DNA from: Streptococcus devriesei DSM 19639
GTDB lineage: Bacteria; Bacillota; Bacilli; Lactobacillales; Streptococcaceae
Direction: 5' to 3'
DNA length: 64,000 nt
Assembly (NCBI RefSeq): GCF_000423725.1
Contig: NZ_KE384084.1
Coordinates: 186,001 to 250,000 of the forward strand
Position numbers and translations under genes: made by a program
In this document: positions 18,770 through 28,156 of the stretch, in pieces
Numbering within the stretch: the first letter of the stretch is position 1
Layout of the letters: each line of letters begins with the position of its first letter
The notes under the pieces: generated by a model
What the model was told of the DNA's origin: nothing
Seen by the model: only the letters and a program-made list of their open reading frames with translations
Databases searched by the model: none

Positions 18770-19885
18770 ATGACGAAAAAATATTTTGAACATGTCGGTT
18801 CTTTTCTTCGCCCGGCTGAATTAAAAGAAGCCCGCCAAGCATTTGAAAGCGGAAAAATTTCTCGAGAAGAATTGACGGCCATAGAGGATCGCTTAATCAC
18901 AGATTTAGTGGATAAAGAAGTCACTGCCGGACTTGAAAAAGTAACAGATGGAGAATTTCGGCGTGCGAACTGGCATGTGGACTTTTTCTGGGGATTTGAC
19001 GGTATTGAACGTTCTCAGTATGGCCAAGGGCTCTTGTTTCAAGGGGTTGAAACCAACGATGATTCAGCAGTTGTCAGTGGAAAAATCCGTTTTGTAAAAG
19101 ATCACCATCCATTTATCCAGCATTATCGATTTTTAAAGAAACTGGCAGACGAACGCGGTGTAGAGGCTAAAATAACCATACCCGCTCCCGCTCAGTGTTT
19201 AGTCGAACTGCAAAGGGGCAAAAATATCGAACAAGCCTTGGCTGTCTATCCTGACCAGCAAGAACTCATTGAGGATTTAGCAGCAGCTTATCATCAGGCT
19301 ATCCTTGCTTTTTATGAAGAAGGTGCCCGAACTGTCCAATTGGATGACTGCACCTGGGGTATCATCATGGATGATGATTTTTATAAGACGGTTACCAAAG
19401 GAGAAGTAGACAAGGACGCTATTCGCGAAGGCCTTCTTTACATTAATAACAAGGCTTTGGAAAATCTTCCGGATGATTTAACCATCAACACTCATATTTG
19501 CCGCGGCAATTATCAATCAACTTATGCGACCAGCGGTCCTTACACAGCTGTTGCTGAAACACTGTTTGGACGTGAAAATGCCACATCCTATTTTCTGGAA
19601 TATGATACTGATCGAGCTGGCGGATTTGAACCTTTAGCAGCTTTTAAAAATCCTGATAAGGTGGCTGTACTGGGACTTATTACTACCAAAGACGGCCAAT
19701 TGGAAGATAAGGAGGCTATCATCAAACGCATTCGCGAAGCTCAAAAGGTTTTGCCGCTGGACCAACTTTGGCTGGCCACACAGTGCGGCTTCGCTTCGAC
19801 CCAAGAAGGTAACCTTATCACCGAACAGGATCAGTGGAAGAAGCTGGCTCTGGTAAAGGAAATTCTCGACGAAGTTTGGGGATGA
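18770..19885 (+). CDS. MetE C-terminal domain-like methionine synthase family protein (YxjG/YxjH type)
   Basis: A 371-residue stand-alone version of the cobalamin-independent methionine synthase catalytic barrel. Candidate zinc ligands are H242 and C244 (NTHICRGNYQS), E277 (FLEYD) and C339 (TQCGFAS). N-terminal substrate-binding segment HVGSFLRPAELKEAR is typical. The MET-box upstream supports a role in methionine supply, probably methyl transfer to homocysteine from an uncertain donor. A strong terminator follows. No metE/metF pair is nearby. Confidence 0.87.
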   Translation: MTKKYFEHVGSFLRPAELKEARQAFESGKISREELTAIEDRLITDLVDKEVTAGLEKVTDGEFRRANWHVDFFWGFDGIERSQYGQGLLFQGVETNDDSAVVSGKIRFVKDHHPFIQHYRFLKKLADERGVEAKITIPAPAQCLVELQRGKNIEQALAVYPDQQELIEDLAAAYHQAILAFYEEGARTVQLDDCTWGIIMDDDFYKTVTKGEVDKDAIREGLLYINNKALENLPDDLTINTHICRGNYQSTYATSGPYTAVAETLFGRENATSYFLEYDTDRAGGFEPLAAFKNPDKVAVLGLITTKDGQLEDKEAIIKRIREAQKVLPLDQLWLATQCGFASTQEGNLITEQDQWKKLALVKEILDEVWG

Positions 19886-19895
19886 TGGGGTATTA

Positions 19896-19943
19896 CAAAC
19901 CAAAGACCCTCTGAAAATTTTCAGAGGGCCTTTGGTTTGTTTT
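19896..19943. terminator. Bidirectional terminator
   Basis: Long inverted repeat: AAACCAAAG-A-CCCTCTGAAAA on the left and TTTTCAGAGGG-C-CTTTGGTTT on the right, with T run, between the convergent MetE-like and methyltransferase genes. Confidence 0.92.
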
Positions 19944-20007
19944 ACATTTTACCGCGCTGCAGCAGTCTATTCCTATATGCTCACTGGGTAAACGTCCGTT
20001 TCTTGGA

Positions 20008-20607
20008 TCATTTCTCTTCAGTTTTGTAGATAGTGTACAAAACCCAATTTTGATTCTCGCTTTTTTCAATTTTAGAAAAGCCAATGCTTTTTAACAATTT
20101 ACTCAACTCATGAGTTGTGCGATAGGCTGTCATGTGATAATTTAGTTTATCTTTTTCGGAGGCAACGATTAAAGCGGAATGGTTAGACATGACTCGGTAG
20201 ATTTCTTGAAAGCCCTTTTTCAAATCTTCCCAAAAAAGATGGGTCTGAATGGCAAACACAAGATCAAAATAATCATTTTGATAGGGTAGGGATTCCACAT
20301 TTCCAATCCTAAGCCGGACACTGCCATTTTGTACCGAATCTGAATTCATCCGTTTTGCGGTTTGATAAGATTCCTTGGAAATATCTATTCCATCGATTTC
20401 AAGGTGTTTATTTAAAGCAAGAAGGTTTTTGATGGTGCTGCCTCCGCCATAGCCGACTTCTAAAATCCGGCTATGATCTGGGACAGTCGTCTGTCTGATT
20501 GCCCAAAGGCTGAGCTCCTTAAAATAGGAAGACCAGATTTTGGTAATCACTCGGCCAACAGCACCACTAGGCCTTTTAGCTTGGTTAATAAGATATTGAG
20601 TAAGCAT
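20008..20607 (-). CDS. Class I SAM-dependent methyltransferase
   Basis: A 199-residue methyltransferase with motif I ILEVGYGGGSTIKNL, acidic motif II IDGIDIS, and LVFAIQTHLFW at motif IV, Methyltransf_11 type. Start chosen at the ATG at 20607 because an excellent AAGGAGGTG ribosome site lies 8 bases upstream; the frame extends further but without such a site. It is transcribed divergently from a TetR-type regulator with an operator-like palindrome in between, so it is probably that regulator's target. The methyl acceptor is unknown. Confidence 0.85.
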   Translation of the reverse strand: MLTQYLINQAKRPSGAVGRVITKIWSSYFKELSLWAIRQTTVPDHSRILEVGYGGGSTIKNLLALNKHLEIDGIDISKESYQTAKRMNSDSVQNGSVRLRIGNVESLPYQNDYFDLVFAIQTHLFWEDLKKGFQEIYRVMSNHSALIVASEKDKLNYHMTAYRTTHELSKLLKSIGFSKIEKSENQNWVLYTIYKTEEK

Positions 20608-20703
20608 GTAAAACACACCTCCTTTTTTGCAAAAAATTTGAAATATTAATAGATAAAATTCAAACTTTATTATATAGAAATCAAGGAATAATGTCAAGAA
20701 AAA

Positions 20704-20727
20704 TGAAATATAAGTTAATATATTTCA
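20704..20727. promoter_or_regulatory. Operator-like palindrome between methyltransferase and TetR gene
   Basis: TGAAATAT and ATATTTCA are perfect inverted arms separated by 8 bases. A further half-site TGAAATATTAAT lies near 20639. The palindrome covers the -35 region of the TetR gene promoter, whose extended -10 is TGCTATAAT (20734-20742). It is the likely binding site of the TetR protein itself. Confidence 0.6.
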
Positions 20728-20763
20728 AAGTTGTGCTATAATTGATAGTAATGAGGTATTCAA

Positions 20764-21345
20764 ATGAATCAATATCAAAAAACAACCCAGAAAAAGAAGC
20801 GAGCTATTATTCAAGCAGCTCTGCATTTGTTTAAAGAAAAAGGTTTTAAAGAAACGAGTATAAAGTCTATTGCAAAAGCAGCAGAAGTATCTCCTGTTTC
20901 TATCTACAATTATTTCGAGAGCAAAGACAATCTGGTAGCTCTGTGTGTTAATGAATTGTTTGAAGAAATTACACAGGAAGCTGAGAGTATTTTAACCGCT
21001 GATGAAGATTTCAAAACAAAATTACATCAGGCTTTAGCGCTGTGTCAGGAAAAAATGAGTCAGCAGATTTCTGCCTATTTCAAAGAAAAAACGATGAAAG
21101 ATCCCACTTTTTCAAAACTGCTGACGAAAGCGATTGCTGCTAAAAAACGTGAGATTTATCGTTCTTATATTAAGCTGGGAAAAGATGAAGGTGCTATTGC
21201 TAAGGAGTTGTCAACAGAGCTTATATTAAATATTATGGAAGCTCTCAATAATATCGGAAACCAGTTATCCGATAGTGAGAATTTAGAGAGAGAAGTTGAG
21301 CAAATTCATCGGATTTTTTTGTATGGAATCTTTGGAGAAATTTGA
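20764..21345 (+). CDS. TetR/AcrR family transcriptional regulator
   Basis: 193 residues. The N-terminal helix-turn-helix IKSIAKAAEVSPVSIYNYFES (about 37-57) is the TetR signature; the C-terminal ligand domain is divergent. GAGG precedes the ATG. Transcribed divergently from a methyltransferase, with a palindrome over its own promoter, which suggests autorepression and control of the neighbour. The ligand is not predictable. Confidence 0.9.
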   Translation: MNQYQKTTQKKKRAIIQAALHLFKEKGFKETSIKSIAKAAEVSPVSIYNYFESKDNLVALCVNELFEEITQEAESILTADEDFKTKLHQALALCQEKMSQQISAYFKEKTMKDPTFSKLLTKAIAAKKREIYRSYIKLGKDEGAIAKELSTELILNIMEALNNIGNQLSDSENLEREVEQIHRIFLYGIFGEI

Positions 21346-21384
21346 AAATTCAACCACCACTTTTCTGTTGAATTTGAACAGCCT

Positions 21385-21421
21385 AAAAACCCCATCAGAA
21401 ATAATTTTCTGATGGGGTTTT
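21385..21421. terminator. Bidirectional terminator between TetR gene and guaA
   Basis: AAAACCCCATCAGAAA and TTTCTGATGGGGTTTT form a near-perfect stem with a short loop, flanked by A and T runs on both sides. Confidence 0.92.
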
Positions 21422-21517
21422 AACGGGGAACCAAATCATTTTAGTTCTATTTTCACATTTTATAACACTTAGAAATGCTGTTAAACCAACCATTTCACTT
21501 CAAATTAGTTTAGTCAT

Positions 21518-23071
21518 TTATTCCCACTCAACCGTTGCCGGCGGTTTGCTGGTGATATCGTAGACAATGCGGTTGACGTGGTCAACTTCATTAACAATGC
21601 GAACAGAAATTTTTTGAAGAACATCCCAAGGGATACGGGCGAAGTCTGCTGTCATACCATCGATAGATGTAATAGCCCGAATGGCGATAGTATAGTCATA
21701 AGTGCGGCCGTCTCCCATAACACCGACCGACCGAACACCTGTATTGACTGTGAAATACTGCCAGATGTCTCTGCTCAAACCTGCTGCAGCAATTTCTTCG
21801 CGGAGAATAGCATCGGATTCACGGACGGTTTCTAATTTTTCTGCGGTGATTTCTCCCATGACACGGATAGCAAGACCCGGTCCCGGGAAAGGCTGGCGCC
21901 AGACAATTTCATCAGGCATACCAAGGGCAGTGCCAAGTGCCCGGACTTCATCTTTGAAGAGTGTGCTCAAAGGCTCAATCAGCTCAAACTGCATATCTTC
22001 CGGCAGACCGCCGACATTATGGTGTGATTTGATGGTTTGAGCTGTTTCGGTACCTGATTCGATAACGTCTGTGTAGAGTGTTCCCTGAGCAAGGAAATCA
22101 ACACCCTTGAGTTTGCTGGCTTCATCATCAAAGACATAGACAAATTCATTGCCGATGATTTTTCGTTTCTTTTCGGGATCTTCCACACCGGCTAAAAGGT
22201 CTAAAAAGCGGTTTGAAGCGTCAACTCGGATGATATTGAGACCGAATTTGCCGCCGAGCATTTCCATAACCTGGTCGCCTTCACCTTTGCGAAGCAAGCC
22301 GTGGTCAACAAAAATACAGGTCAGCTGATCACCGATAGCCCGCTGCAAAAGAACGCCGACAACCGATGAGTCAACTCCGCCCGAAAGTCCCAAAAGAACC
22401 TTGCGGCTGCCTACTTGCTCACGGATTTTTTGAATTTCCATATCGATGAAATTATCCATCGACCAATCTCCCTTGCCGCCACAGATGTTAAGGGCGAAAT
22501 TGCACAGGATATCATTGCCGTAAACCGAATGCCGGACTTCAGGATGAAACTGGATGCCAAAAATTTTCTTGTCGGTATTTTCAATAGCAGCATAAGGGCA
22601 GTCTGTCGAATCACCGATAAGACGGAAGCCCTGAGGAATCTCAGTAACAGCATCACCATGGCTCATTAAAACAGTCTGTTCTTTAGGTGTTCCTTTAAAG
22701 AGCTCTGAATCAGCTGCTAAACGAAGAAGCGACTGACCGTATTCGCTGTTTCCGGTCTGACCGGCCGGAAGGACCTTGCCGCCGAGTTTATCTGTCAGCA
22801 GCTGCATGCCGTAGCAGATTCCAAGAATGGGAATGCCGAGTTCAAAAATACCCTCATCAATTCCAAAGGCATTATCAGCATAAACAGAATTCGGTCCCCC
22901 GGATAGGATAATACCGATGGGGTTGATAGCCCGAACTTCATCAGCTGTGATTCTGTGGTTTCTCAATTCTGAGAAGACACCAAATTCACGAATGCGACGG
23001 GCAATAAGTTGATTGTACTGACTGCCGTAGTCAAGCACAATGATTTTTTGAATGTCTTTAATGTCAGTCAT
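21518..23071 (-). CDS. guaA: GMP synthase (glutamine-hydrolysing)
   Basis: Aminates XMP to GMP. The class I glutaminase domain has its catalytic Cys86 in GICYGMQL and the HPE of [11 protein letters not shown]; the synthetase domain has the PP-loop [12 protein letters not shown] (about residue 230) and the C-terminal KPPATVEWE. 517 residues from the ATG at 23071, preceded by AAGGGAG; a GTG six codons earlier is less likely. No guanine riboswitch core was found in the 200 bases upstream. Confidence 0.97.
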   Translation of the reverse strand: MTDIKDIQKIIVLDYGSQYNQLIARRIREFGVFSELRNHRITADEVRAINPIGIILSGGPNSVYADNAFGIDEGIFELGIPILGICYGMQLLTDKLGGKVLPAGQTGNSEYGQSLLRLAADSELFKGTPKEQTVLMSHGDAVTEIPQGFRLIGDSTDCPYAAIENTDKKIFGIQFHPEVRHSVYGNDILCNFALNICGGKGDWSMDNFIDMEIQKIREQVGSRKVLLGLSGGVDSSVVGVLLQRAIGDQLTCIFVDHGLLRKGEGDQVMEMLGGKFGLNIIRVDASNRFLDLLAGVEDPEKKRKIIGNEFVYVFDDEASKLKGVDFLAQGTLYTDVIESGTETAQTIKSHHNVGGLPEDMQFELIEPLSTLFKDEVRALGTALGMPDEIVWRQPFPGPGLAIRVMGEITAEKLETVRESDAILREEIAAAGLSRDIWQYFTVNTGVRSVGVMGDGRTYDYTIAIRAITSIDGMTADFARIPWDVLQKISVRIVNEVDHVNRIVYDITSKPPATVEWE

Positions 23072-23272
23072 TGTCTCCCTTTCTTTCACTGTTTCACTAG
23101 GCCAGCTAGCAAAGACATAATCACTTTATTTTAGCATAATTTGCAGGATTTGACAGCAGATTTTCAGAAAAACCTTGCCAGATCAGCTTGCCTTAGTGCT
23201 CAAGTGCTTTTGCAAAAGGTCTGCAATTTTGGTAACATTAGTACAAAACGGTTTTACGGATAAGGAGAGAGG

Positions 23273-23971
23273 ATGTTACCAGCTTATATTCGGATTCATG
23301 ATCAAATCAAAAAAGAAATTGATGAGGGGCTGTGGAAAATTGGCACCCGTCTTCCCAGTGAACGCGATCTGGCAGATCGCTTTGAAGTCAGTCGGATGAC
23401 GCTTAGGCAGGCTGTCACTCTGCTCGTTGAGGAGGGGATTTTGGAGCGGCGTGTAGGAAGCGGGACTTATGTTGCCAGCAGCCGTGTCCAAGAAAAGATG
23501 CGGGGAACAACCAGCTTTACTGAAATTGTCAAATCACAAGGCAAAACACCTTCAACGAAAGTCGTTTCCTATAAGCGGGTACACCCGAGCGAGCAGGAAA
23601 TTAAATTTTTGGACGTTAAGCCCAACGCCTACGTGATTCGGATGGAGCGTGTGCGGTATGCGGACGACATTCCCGTTGTCTTTGAAGTAGCAGCAATCCC
23701 TGAAAAAATTATAAAGAATTTCAAAAAAGAAGACATTACCAAACATTTCTTTCAGACCCTGACAGATAACGGCTTTGTCATCGGTAAGAGCCAGCAGACT
23801 ATTTCGGCCAGCAATGCCAGCGAAACGACTGCGGATTATCTGGCGATTTCGCGCGGTCATGCGGTTTTAAGCCTGACACAGATTTCCTTTTTTGAAGATG
23901 GCAGGCCGTTTGAGTATGTCCGCAGCCAGTATGTCGGCGATCGTTTTGAATTTTATCTAGAGAATAAGTAG
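23273..23971 (+). CDS. GntR/HutC family regulator with UTRA domain
   Basis: 232 residues: an N-terminal winged helix (PSERDLADRFEVSRMTLRQAV) and a C-terminal UTRA ligand domain (ISASNASETTADYLAISRGHAVLSL). AAGGAGAGAGG precedes the ATG. Its stop is 10 bases before busR, so the two regulators share a transcript upstream of the betaine importer. HutC-type regulators usually sense sugar phosphates or amino-acid intermediates; no obvious target gene lies next to it. Confidence 0.9.
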   Translation: MLPAYIRIHDQIKKEIDEGLWKIGTRLPSERDLADRFEVSRMTLRQAVTLLVEEGILERRVGSGTYVASSRVQEKMRGTTSFTEIVKSQGKTPSTKVVSYKRVHPSEQEIKFLDVKPNAYVIRMERVRYADDIPVVFEVAAIPEKIIKNFKKEDITKHFFQTLTDNGFVIGKSQQTISASNASETTADYLAISRGHAVLSLTQISFFEDGRPFEYVRSQYVGDRFEFYLENK

Positions 23972-23981
23972 AGTAAGTATA

Positions 23982-24614
23982 ATGGCAGCAAAAGAAAAAA
24001 TGGTCAGCAATCCTCGCTATCAAAAAGTAGCTATCGGAATTGCTCAACGCATTGTTGATGGTAAATTTCCTCTGGGGCAAAAATTAAAATCCCGTTCAAC
24101 CCTTTCCAGTTATTTCAATGTTTCTCCCGAGACCGCCCGAAAGGCGATCAATGTACTGGCTGATTTAGACATTGTTTCAGTCAGGCAGGGAAGCGGGGTT
24201 GTTGTCGTTTCCAGGGACAAGGCAATTGAATTTTTAGAGCAGTTTGAGGCCACTTCAGGTTTACGGGAAATCAAACAGAATATTCAAGCCAGTCTGACAA
24301 GACAAAAAGCAGAGCTGGAAGCGATGGAGGAGATGGTTGAGGTCTTTTTATCGCAGGCCAGTCTGATCCGCAAGAAATTTCCCTTTGAACCGTTTGAGTT
24401 AGTTCTTAACAGTGAGAGCCCTAATCTGGGCAGAAGCTTAGCCGATTTGAATTTATGGCATCAAACAGGAGCGACAGTCGTAGCTTTGAAAAGCCAAGAA
24501 GAGCTGCTTTTGTCACCGGGGCCCTATGCTACGGTCAGAAAAGGCGATACTCTCTACTTTGTCGGTGACGACCGCTCTTTCTCTCGGATGAAAAATCTTT
24601 TTGACATCTTATGA
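23982..24614 (+). CDS. busR: BusR-type regulator (GntR helix-turn-helix plus RCK_C domain)
   Basis: 210 residues with three parts: a GntR winged helix (about 12-75, SRSTLSSYFNVSPETARKAI), a coiled-coil linker (about 94-126), and a C-terminal RCK_C/TrkA_C domain (about 135-208, ending GDTLYFVGDDRSFSRMKN). This architecture defines BusR, a repressor of the betaine importer busAB whose RCK_C domain binds cyclic di-AMP in Lactococcus and Streptococcus agalactiae. It lies directly upstream of that importer, and an inverted repeat over the importer promoter is the likely operator. The ribosome site is weak. Confidence 0.9.
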   Translation: MAAKEKMVSNPRYQKVAIGIAQRIVDGKFPLGQKLKSRSTLSSYFNVSPETARKAINVLADLDIVSVRQGSGVVVVSRDKAIEFLEQFEATSGLREIKQNIQASLTRQKAELEAMEEMVEVFLSQASLIRKKFPFEPFELVLNSESPNLGRSLADLNLWHQTGATVVALKSQEELLLSPGPYATVRKGDTLYFVGDDRSFSRMKNLFDIL

Positions 24615-24659
24615 AACAATAATTTAATCAACATTGCAGGTATCTGCCTGCCTTTCTCT

Positions 24660-24700
24660 TTGACATACTGACCATATAACTATATAATAGTGTGGTCAGT
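24660..24700 (+). promoter_or_regulatory. Promoter and putative BusR operator of the betaine importer
   Basis: TTGACA (24660-24665), 17-base spacer, TATAAT (24683-24688): a near-consensus promoter. Perfect inverted arms ACTGACCA (24667-24674) and TGGTCAGT (24693-24700), 18 bases apart, bracket the -10, so a protein bound to both arms would block RNA polymerase. Given busR next door, BusR is the obvious candidate. Confidence 0.75.
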
Positions 24701-24736
24701 TGATTTTTGGAAATAGATTAGAAATGAGGGATATAC

Positions 24737-25942
24737 TTGAACAAACTTGAAGTCAAGCATCTCACCAAAATTTTTGGTAAAAGGCAAAAAGCAGCGCTTG
24801 AGATGATCAAAAAACAAAAAAGCAAGACAGAAATTTTAGAACAGACAGGCGCTACAGTGGGTGTCTATGATGTCAGTTTTGATGTCAAAGAAGGTGAAGT
24901 TTTTGTCATCATGGGACTTTCCGGCTCGGGTAAATCAACCTTGATTCGGCTTTTAAACCGTTTAATCGAACCGTCCTCAGGAGATATCTACATCAACGGC
25001 AGTGATATATCTAAGATGAATGCCGAAGAACTCCGTGAGGTCAGACGGCATACACTGAATATGGTTTTTCAAAGCTTTGGACTTTTCCCTCACAAGACCA
25101 TTTTAGAAAATACAGAATTCGGCTTGGAGCTGAGAGGTGTTCCCAAAGAAGAACGGGTGGAGTTAGCTGAGCGCGCTCTGGATAACTCAAACTTGCTGGC
25201 TTTTAAAGACCAGTATCCTAATCAGCTTTCGGGCGGTATGCAGCAGCGTGTTGGTTTGGCGCGTGCTTTGGCCAACGATCCTGAAATTCTTTTGATGGAC
25301 GAAGCTTTCTCCGCCTTGGATCCTTTGATCCGTAAGGAAATGCAGGATGAACTTTTAGACTTGCAGGAAAAGGTTCAAAAGACAATCATCTTCATCACTC
25401 ACGATTTAAATGAAGCGCTGAGAATCGGAGATCGTATCGCCCTGATGAAGGACGGTCAAATCATGCAGATTGGCACTGGTGAAGAAATTCTGACCAAGCC
25501 GGCTAATGACTTTGTCCGTGAATTTGTTGAAGACGTTGACCGTTCTAAGGTGTTAACGGCTCAAAATATTATGATCAAGCCGCTGACAACTGTTATTGAA
25601 GTTGACGGTCCTCAGGTAGCCCTGACCAGAATGCACAATGAAGAAGTCAGTATGCTGATGGCTACTGACCGCCGCCGGCAGTTAGTCGGATCAGTCACTG
25701 CAGAAGCAGCCATTGAAGCAAGACGCAAAGGTCTTTCTTTGGCTGATGTCGTTGACCGCGATGTGCGGACAGTTTCTAAAGATACTGTTATTACAGATAT
25801 TATGCCTCTGATTTATGATTCAGCTGCACCAATCGCAGTTACAGACGATAACAACCGGCTTTTAGGTGTTATTATCAAGGGCCGTGTTATCGAAGCTCTC
25901 GCTAACACGAAAGATGATGATGCAGAAGGAGGGGAAGAATAG
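24737..25942 (+). CDS. opuAA: Glycine betaine/proline ABC importer, ATP-binding subunit
   Basis: Energises uptake of compatible solutes under osmotic stress (OpuA/BusA family). Walker A GLSGSGKS (60-67), signature LSGGMQQR (164-171), Walker B LLMDEAF, and a C-terminal tandem CBS module (about 275-395) that senses ionic strength or c-di-AMP in this family. Starts with TTG at 24737, after TGAGGG. Forms an operon with the following fused permease-receptor gene, only two bases apart. Could equally be named busAA. Confidence 0.95.
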   Translation: MNKLEVKHLTKIFGKRQKAALEMIKKQKSKTEILEQTGATVGVYDVSFDVKEGEVFVIMGLSGSGKSTLIRLLNRLIEPSSGDIYINGSDISKMNAEELREVRRHTLNMVFQSFGLFPHKTILENTEFGLELRGVPKEERVELAERALDNSNLLAFKDQYPNQLSGGMQQRVGLARALANDPEILLMDEAFSALDPLIRKEMQDELLDLQEKVQKTIIFITHDLNEALRIGDRIALMKDGQIMQIGTGEEILTKPANDFVREFVEDVDRSKVLTAQNIMIKPLTTVIEVDGPQVALTRMHNEEVSMLMATDRRRQLVGSVTAEAAIEARRKGLSLADVVDRDVRTVSKDTVITDIMPLIYDSAAPIAVTDDNNRLLGVIIKGRVIEALANTKDDDAEGGEE

Positions 25943-25944
25943 TT

Positions 25945-27675
25945 TTGAATATACTTTTAACAGCAAAATTACCTGTTGCGGATTGGATTGAAGGATTCAC
26001 CAACTGGCTGACACACACCTTTTCAGGTTTATTTAACTTTATTCAGTCGGTCGGAAACTTTATCATGGATGGGATTACCAATACCCTGTCATTTATTAAT
26101 CCTTTGCTCTTAATTGTTTTAGTGACCGCCGCCGCCTTTTTCTTAGCCGGAAAAAAATGGACGCTGCCATCATTTACCCTGCTAGGCCTGCTCTTTATCT
26201 ATAATCAAGGCTTATGGGATGACTTGATTAATACGTTCACTTTGGTTTTGGTATCTAGTTTTGTTTCCATTGTTATCGGGATTCCTTTAGGAATTTGGAT
26301 GGCAAAAAACAACACTGTTAAACAAGTCATCAATCCGATTTTGGACTTCATGCAGACCATGCCGGCCTTTGTTTACCTGATACCGGCCGTTGCTTTCTTT
26401 GGTATCGGTATTGTTCCGGGGGTATTTGCTTCTGTTATCTTTGCTCTGCCGCCAACTGTTCGCTTTACCAATCTTGCTATTCGTGAAATTCCGACAGAGC
26501 TGGTTGAAGCAGCAGATGCTTTTGGCAGCACGCCGAGACAAAAATTGTTCAAGGTTGAGCTGCCTTTGGCTAAAAATACAATTATGGCCGGTGTTAACCA
26601 GACGATCATGCTGGCGCTTTCCATGGTTGTTACAGGCTCTATGATCGGTGCTCCCGGTCTTGGCCGCGGTGTTTTATCTGCCCTGCAGCATGCTGATATC
26701 GGTTCAGGCTTTGTCAATGGGCTGGCCTTGGTAATCTTAGCAATTATTATTGACCGTTTCAGTCAGACAGCTAACAAAAAAGTGACCGATGCTAAGCAAA
26801 AATCTTCAAAAGCAAATACTTACATCGCTGTTGCAGCTCTTGCTTTATTTGTATTTTCTGCTCTTGCTCGCATATTTGTACTGGGAAACTCAGCAGGTGC
26901 CGGACAGACAGTCAAATTGACCTATGTCGAATGGGATTCTGAAGTTGCTTCTACCAATGTCTTAGCTCAAGTTCTAAAACAACAAGGCTATAAAGTAGAG
27001 ATGACGCCGCTTGACAATGCTGTTATGTGGCAATCAGTCGCTAAAGGTGAGACTGATGCTACAGTCAGCGCCTGGCTGCCAAATACACATGCAGACCAAT
27101 ACAAGAAGTACAAGCAGGATGTTGTTGATCTGGGACCAAATCTTAAGGGTGTCAAGCTTGGTCTGGCTGTGCCGACTTATATGAAAGATGTCAACAGCAT
27201 TGAAGATTTAAGCGATCAGGCTGATAAGAAAATTACAGGTATTGAGCCAGGTGCCGGTATCATGAAATCTGCTCAAAAGGCGCAAAAAGACTATAATAAT
27301 CTGTCTGGATGGGAATTAGTCTCTTCCTCAACAGGAGCCATGACAACCAGTCTGGATCAAGCTTACGAGAATAAAGAAGATATTGTTGTTACTGCCTGGT
27401 CTCCTCACTGGATATTTGCCAAGTACAAGCTGAAATATTTAAAAGATCCCCAAAAGTCCTTTGGCAATAGCGAAAGTATTCATTCACTTACTCGCAAGGG
27501 CCTGAAAAAGGATATGCCGAAAGTCAATAAGATTATCAACCGTTTCAATTGGACACAGGGCGATATGGAATCTGTCATGCTTGATATTAACAAAGGCATG
27601 TCACCTGAGAAAGCAGCCAAAAAATGGATCAAAAACCATCCTAAAAAAGTTGCTTCATGGACAGACAGTAAATAA
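25945..27675 (+). CDS. opuAB: Betaine ABC importer, fused permease and substrate-binding protein
   Basis: 576 residues: about seven membrane segments with the EAA loop EAADAFGSTPRQKLFKVELP (about 188-207), then an extracellular OpuAC-type receptor domain from about residue 320 (VKLTYVEWDSEVASTNVLAQ; TVSAWLPNTHADQY), containing the Trp residues that cage the trimethylammonium group. The fusion of permease and receptor is as in Lactococcus OpuABC/BusAB. Start is TTG at 25945, 10 bases after a GGAGGGG; both genes of this operon thus use TTG. A terminator follows. Confidence 0.95.
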   Translation: MNILLTAKLPVADWIEGFTNWLTHTFSGLFNFIQSVGNFIMDGITNTLSFINPLLLIVLVTAAAFFLAGKKWTLPSFTLLGLLFIYNQGLWDDLINTFTLVLVSSFVSIVIGIPLGIWMAKNNTVKQVINPILDFMQTMPAFVYLIPAVAFFGIGIVPGVFASVIFALPPTVRFTNLAIREIPTELVEAADAFGSTPRQKLFKVELPLAKNTIMAGVNQTIMLALSMVVTGSMIGAPGLGRGVLSALQHADIGSGFVNGLALVILAIIIDRFSQTANKKVTDAKQKSSKANTYIAVAALALFVFSALARIFVLGNSAGAGQTVKLTYVEWDSEVASTNVLAQVLKQQGYKVEMTPLDNAVMWQSVAKGETDATVSAWLPNTHADQYKKYKQDVVDLGPNLKGVKLGLAVPTYMKDVNSIEDLSDQADKKITGIEPGAGIMKSAQKAQKDYNNLSGWELVSSSTGAMTTSLDQAYENKEDIVVTAWSPHWIFAKYKLKYLKDPQKSFGNSESIHSLTRKGLKKDMPKVNKIINRFNWTQGDMESVMLDINKGMSPEKAAKKWIKNHPKKVASWTDSK

Positions 27676-27705
27676 GTTCAGCTCTTATTTATCATAAAAA
27701 CAAGA

Positions 27706-27743
27706 TGAGGTTAGAAGACGCATATTCTAATCTCATTTTATTT
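27706..27743 (+). terminator. Terminator of the betaine importer operon
   Basis: TGAGGTTAGAA pairs with TTCTAATCTCA (one G-T) around an 8-base loop, followed by TTTTATTT. Confidence 0.85.
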
Positions 27744-27789
27744 GCCTCACCAGATGATTTTAGGGTCTAAATATGATAAAATAAAGCTT

Positions 27790-28122
27790 ATGGAAATTGA
27801 AAAAACCAATCGTATGAATGCCCTTTTTGAGTTTTATGCAGCGCTGCTGACAGATAAGCAGATGAACTACATTGAGCTTTATTACGCTGATGATTACAGT
27901 CTGGCTGAAATTGCCGAAGAATTCCGTGTCAGCCGTCAGGCAGTCTACGATAATATCAAGCGGACAGAAAAAATTTTAGAGGATTACGAGATGAAACTGC
28001 ATATGTATTCTGATTATATTGTTCGCAGTGAAATTTTTGATGAACTTTTAGATAAGTACCCCGAAGATGCTTATCTGCAGGAAAAAATTTCTATTCTCAT
28101 CAGTATTGACAATCGAGATTAA
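27790..28122 (+). CDS. ylxM: YlxM/p13-like helix-turn-helix protein
   Basis: A 110-residue DNA-binding-like protein encoded next to ffh in Firmicutes; it modulates SRP function in S. mutans by family knowledge. [20 protein letters not shown] and [20 protein letters not shown] form a sigma-70 region 4-like helix-turn-helix. ATG 27790 fits the family's start [20 protein letters not shown]. There is no ribosome site before it, and TATGAT at 27772-27777 is only 12 bases upstream, so the mRNA may have almost no leader. First gene of the sat operon. Confidence 0.93.
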   Translation: MEIEKTNRMNALFEFYAALLTDKQMNYIELYYADDYSLAEIAEEFRVSRQAVYDNIKRTEKILEDYEMKLHMYSDYIVRSEIFDELLDKYPEDAYLQEKISILISIDNRD

Positions 28123-28156
28123 TGTTTCTAATATTTCAACAATAAGGAGAAATTAA

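Noticed and set aside
21347..21376. Inverted repeat AAATTCAAC...GTTGAATTT after the TetR gene
   Set aside because: AT-rich and directly before a strong terminator; no evidence for an independent role.
23072..23272. Guanine riboswitch upstream of guaA
   Set aside because: The conserved purine-riboswitch loop sequences could not be found in the leader.
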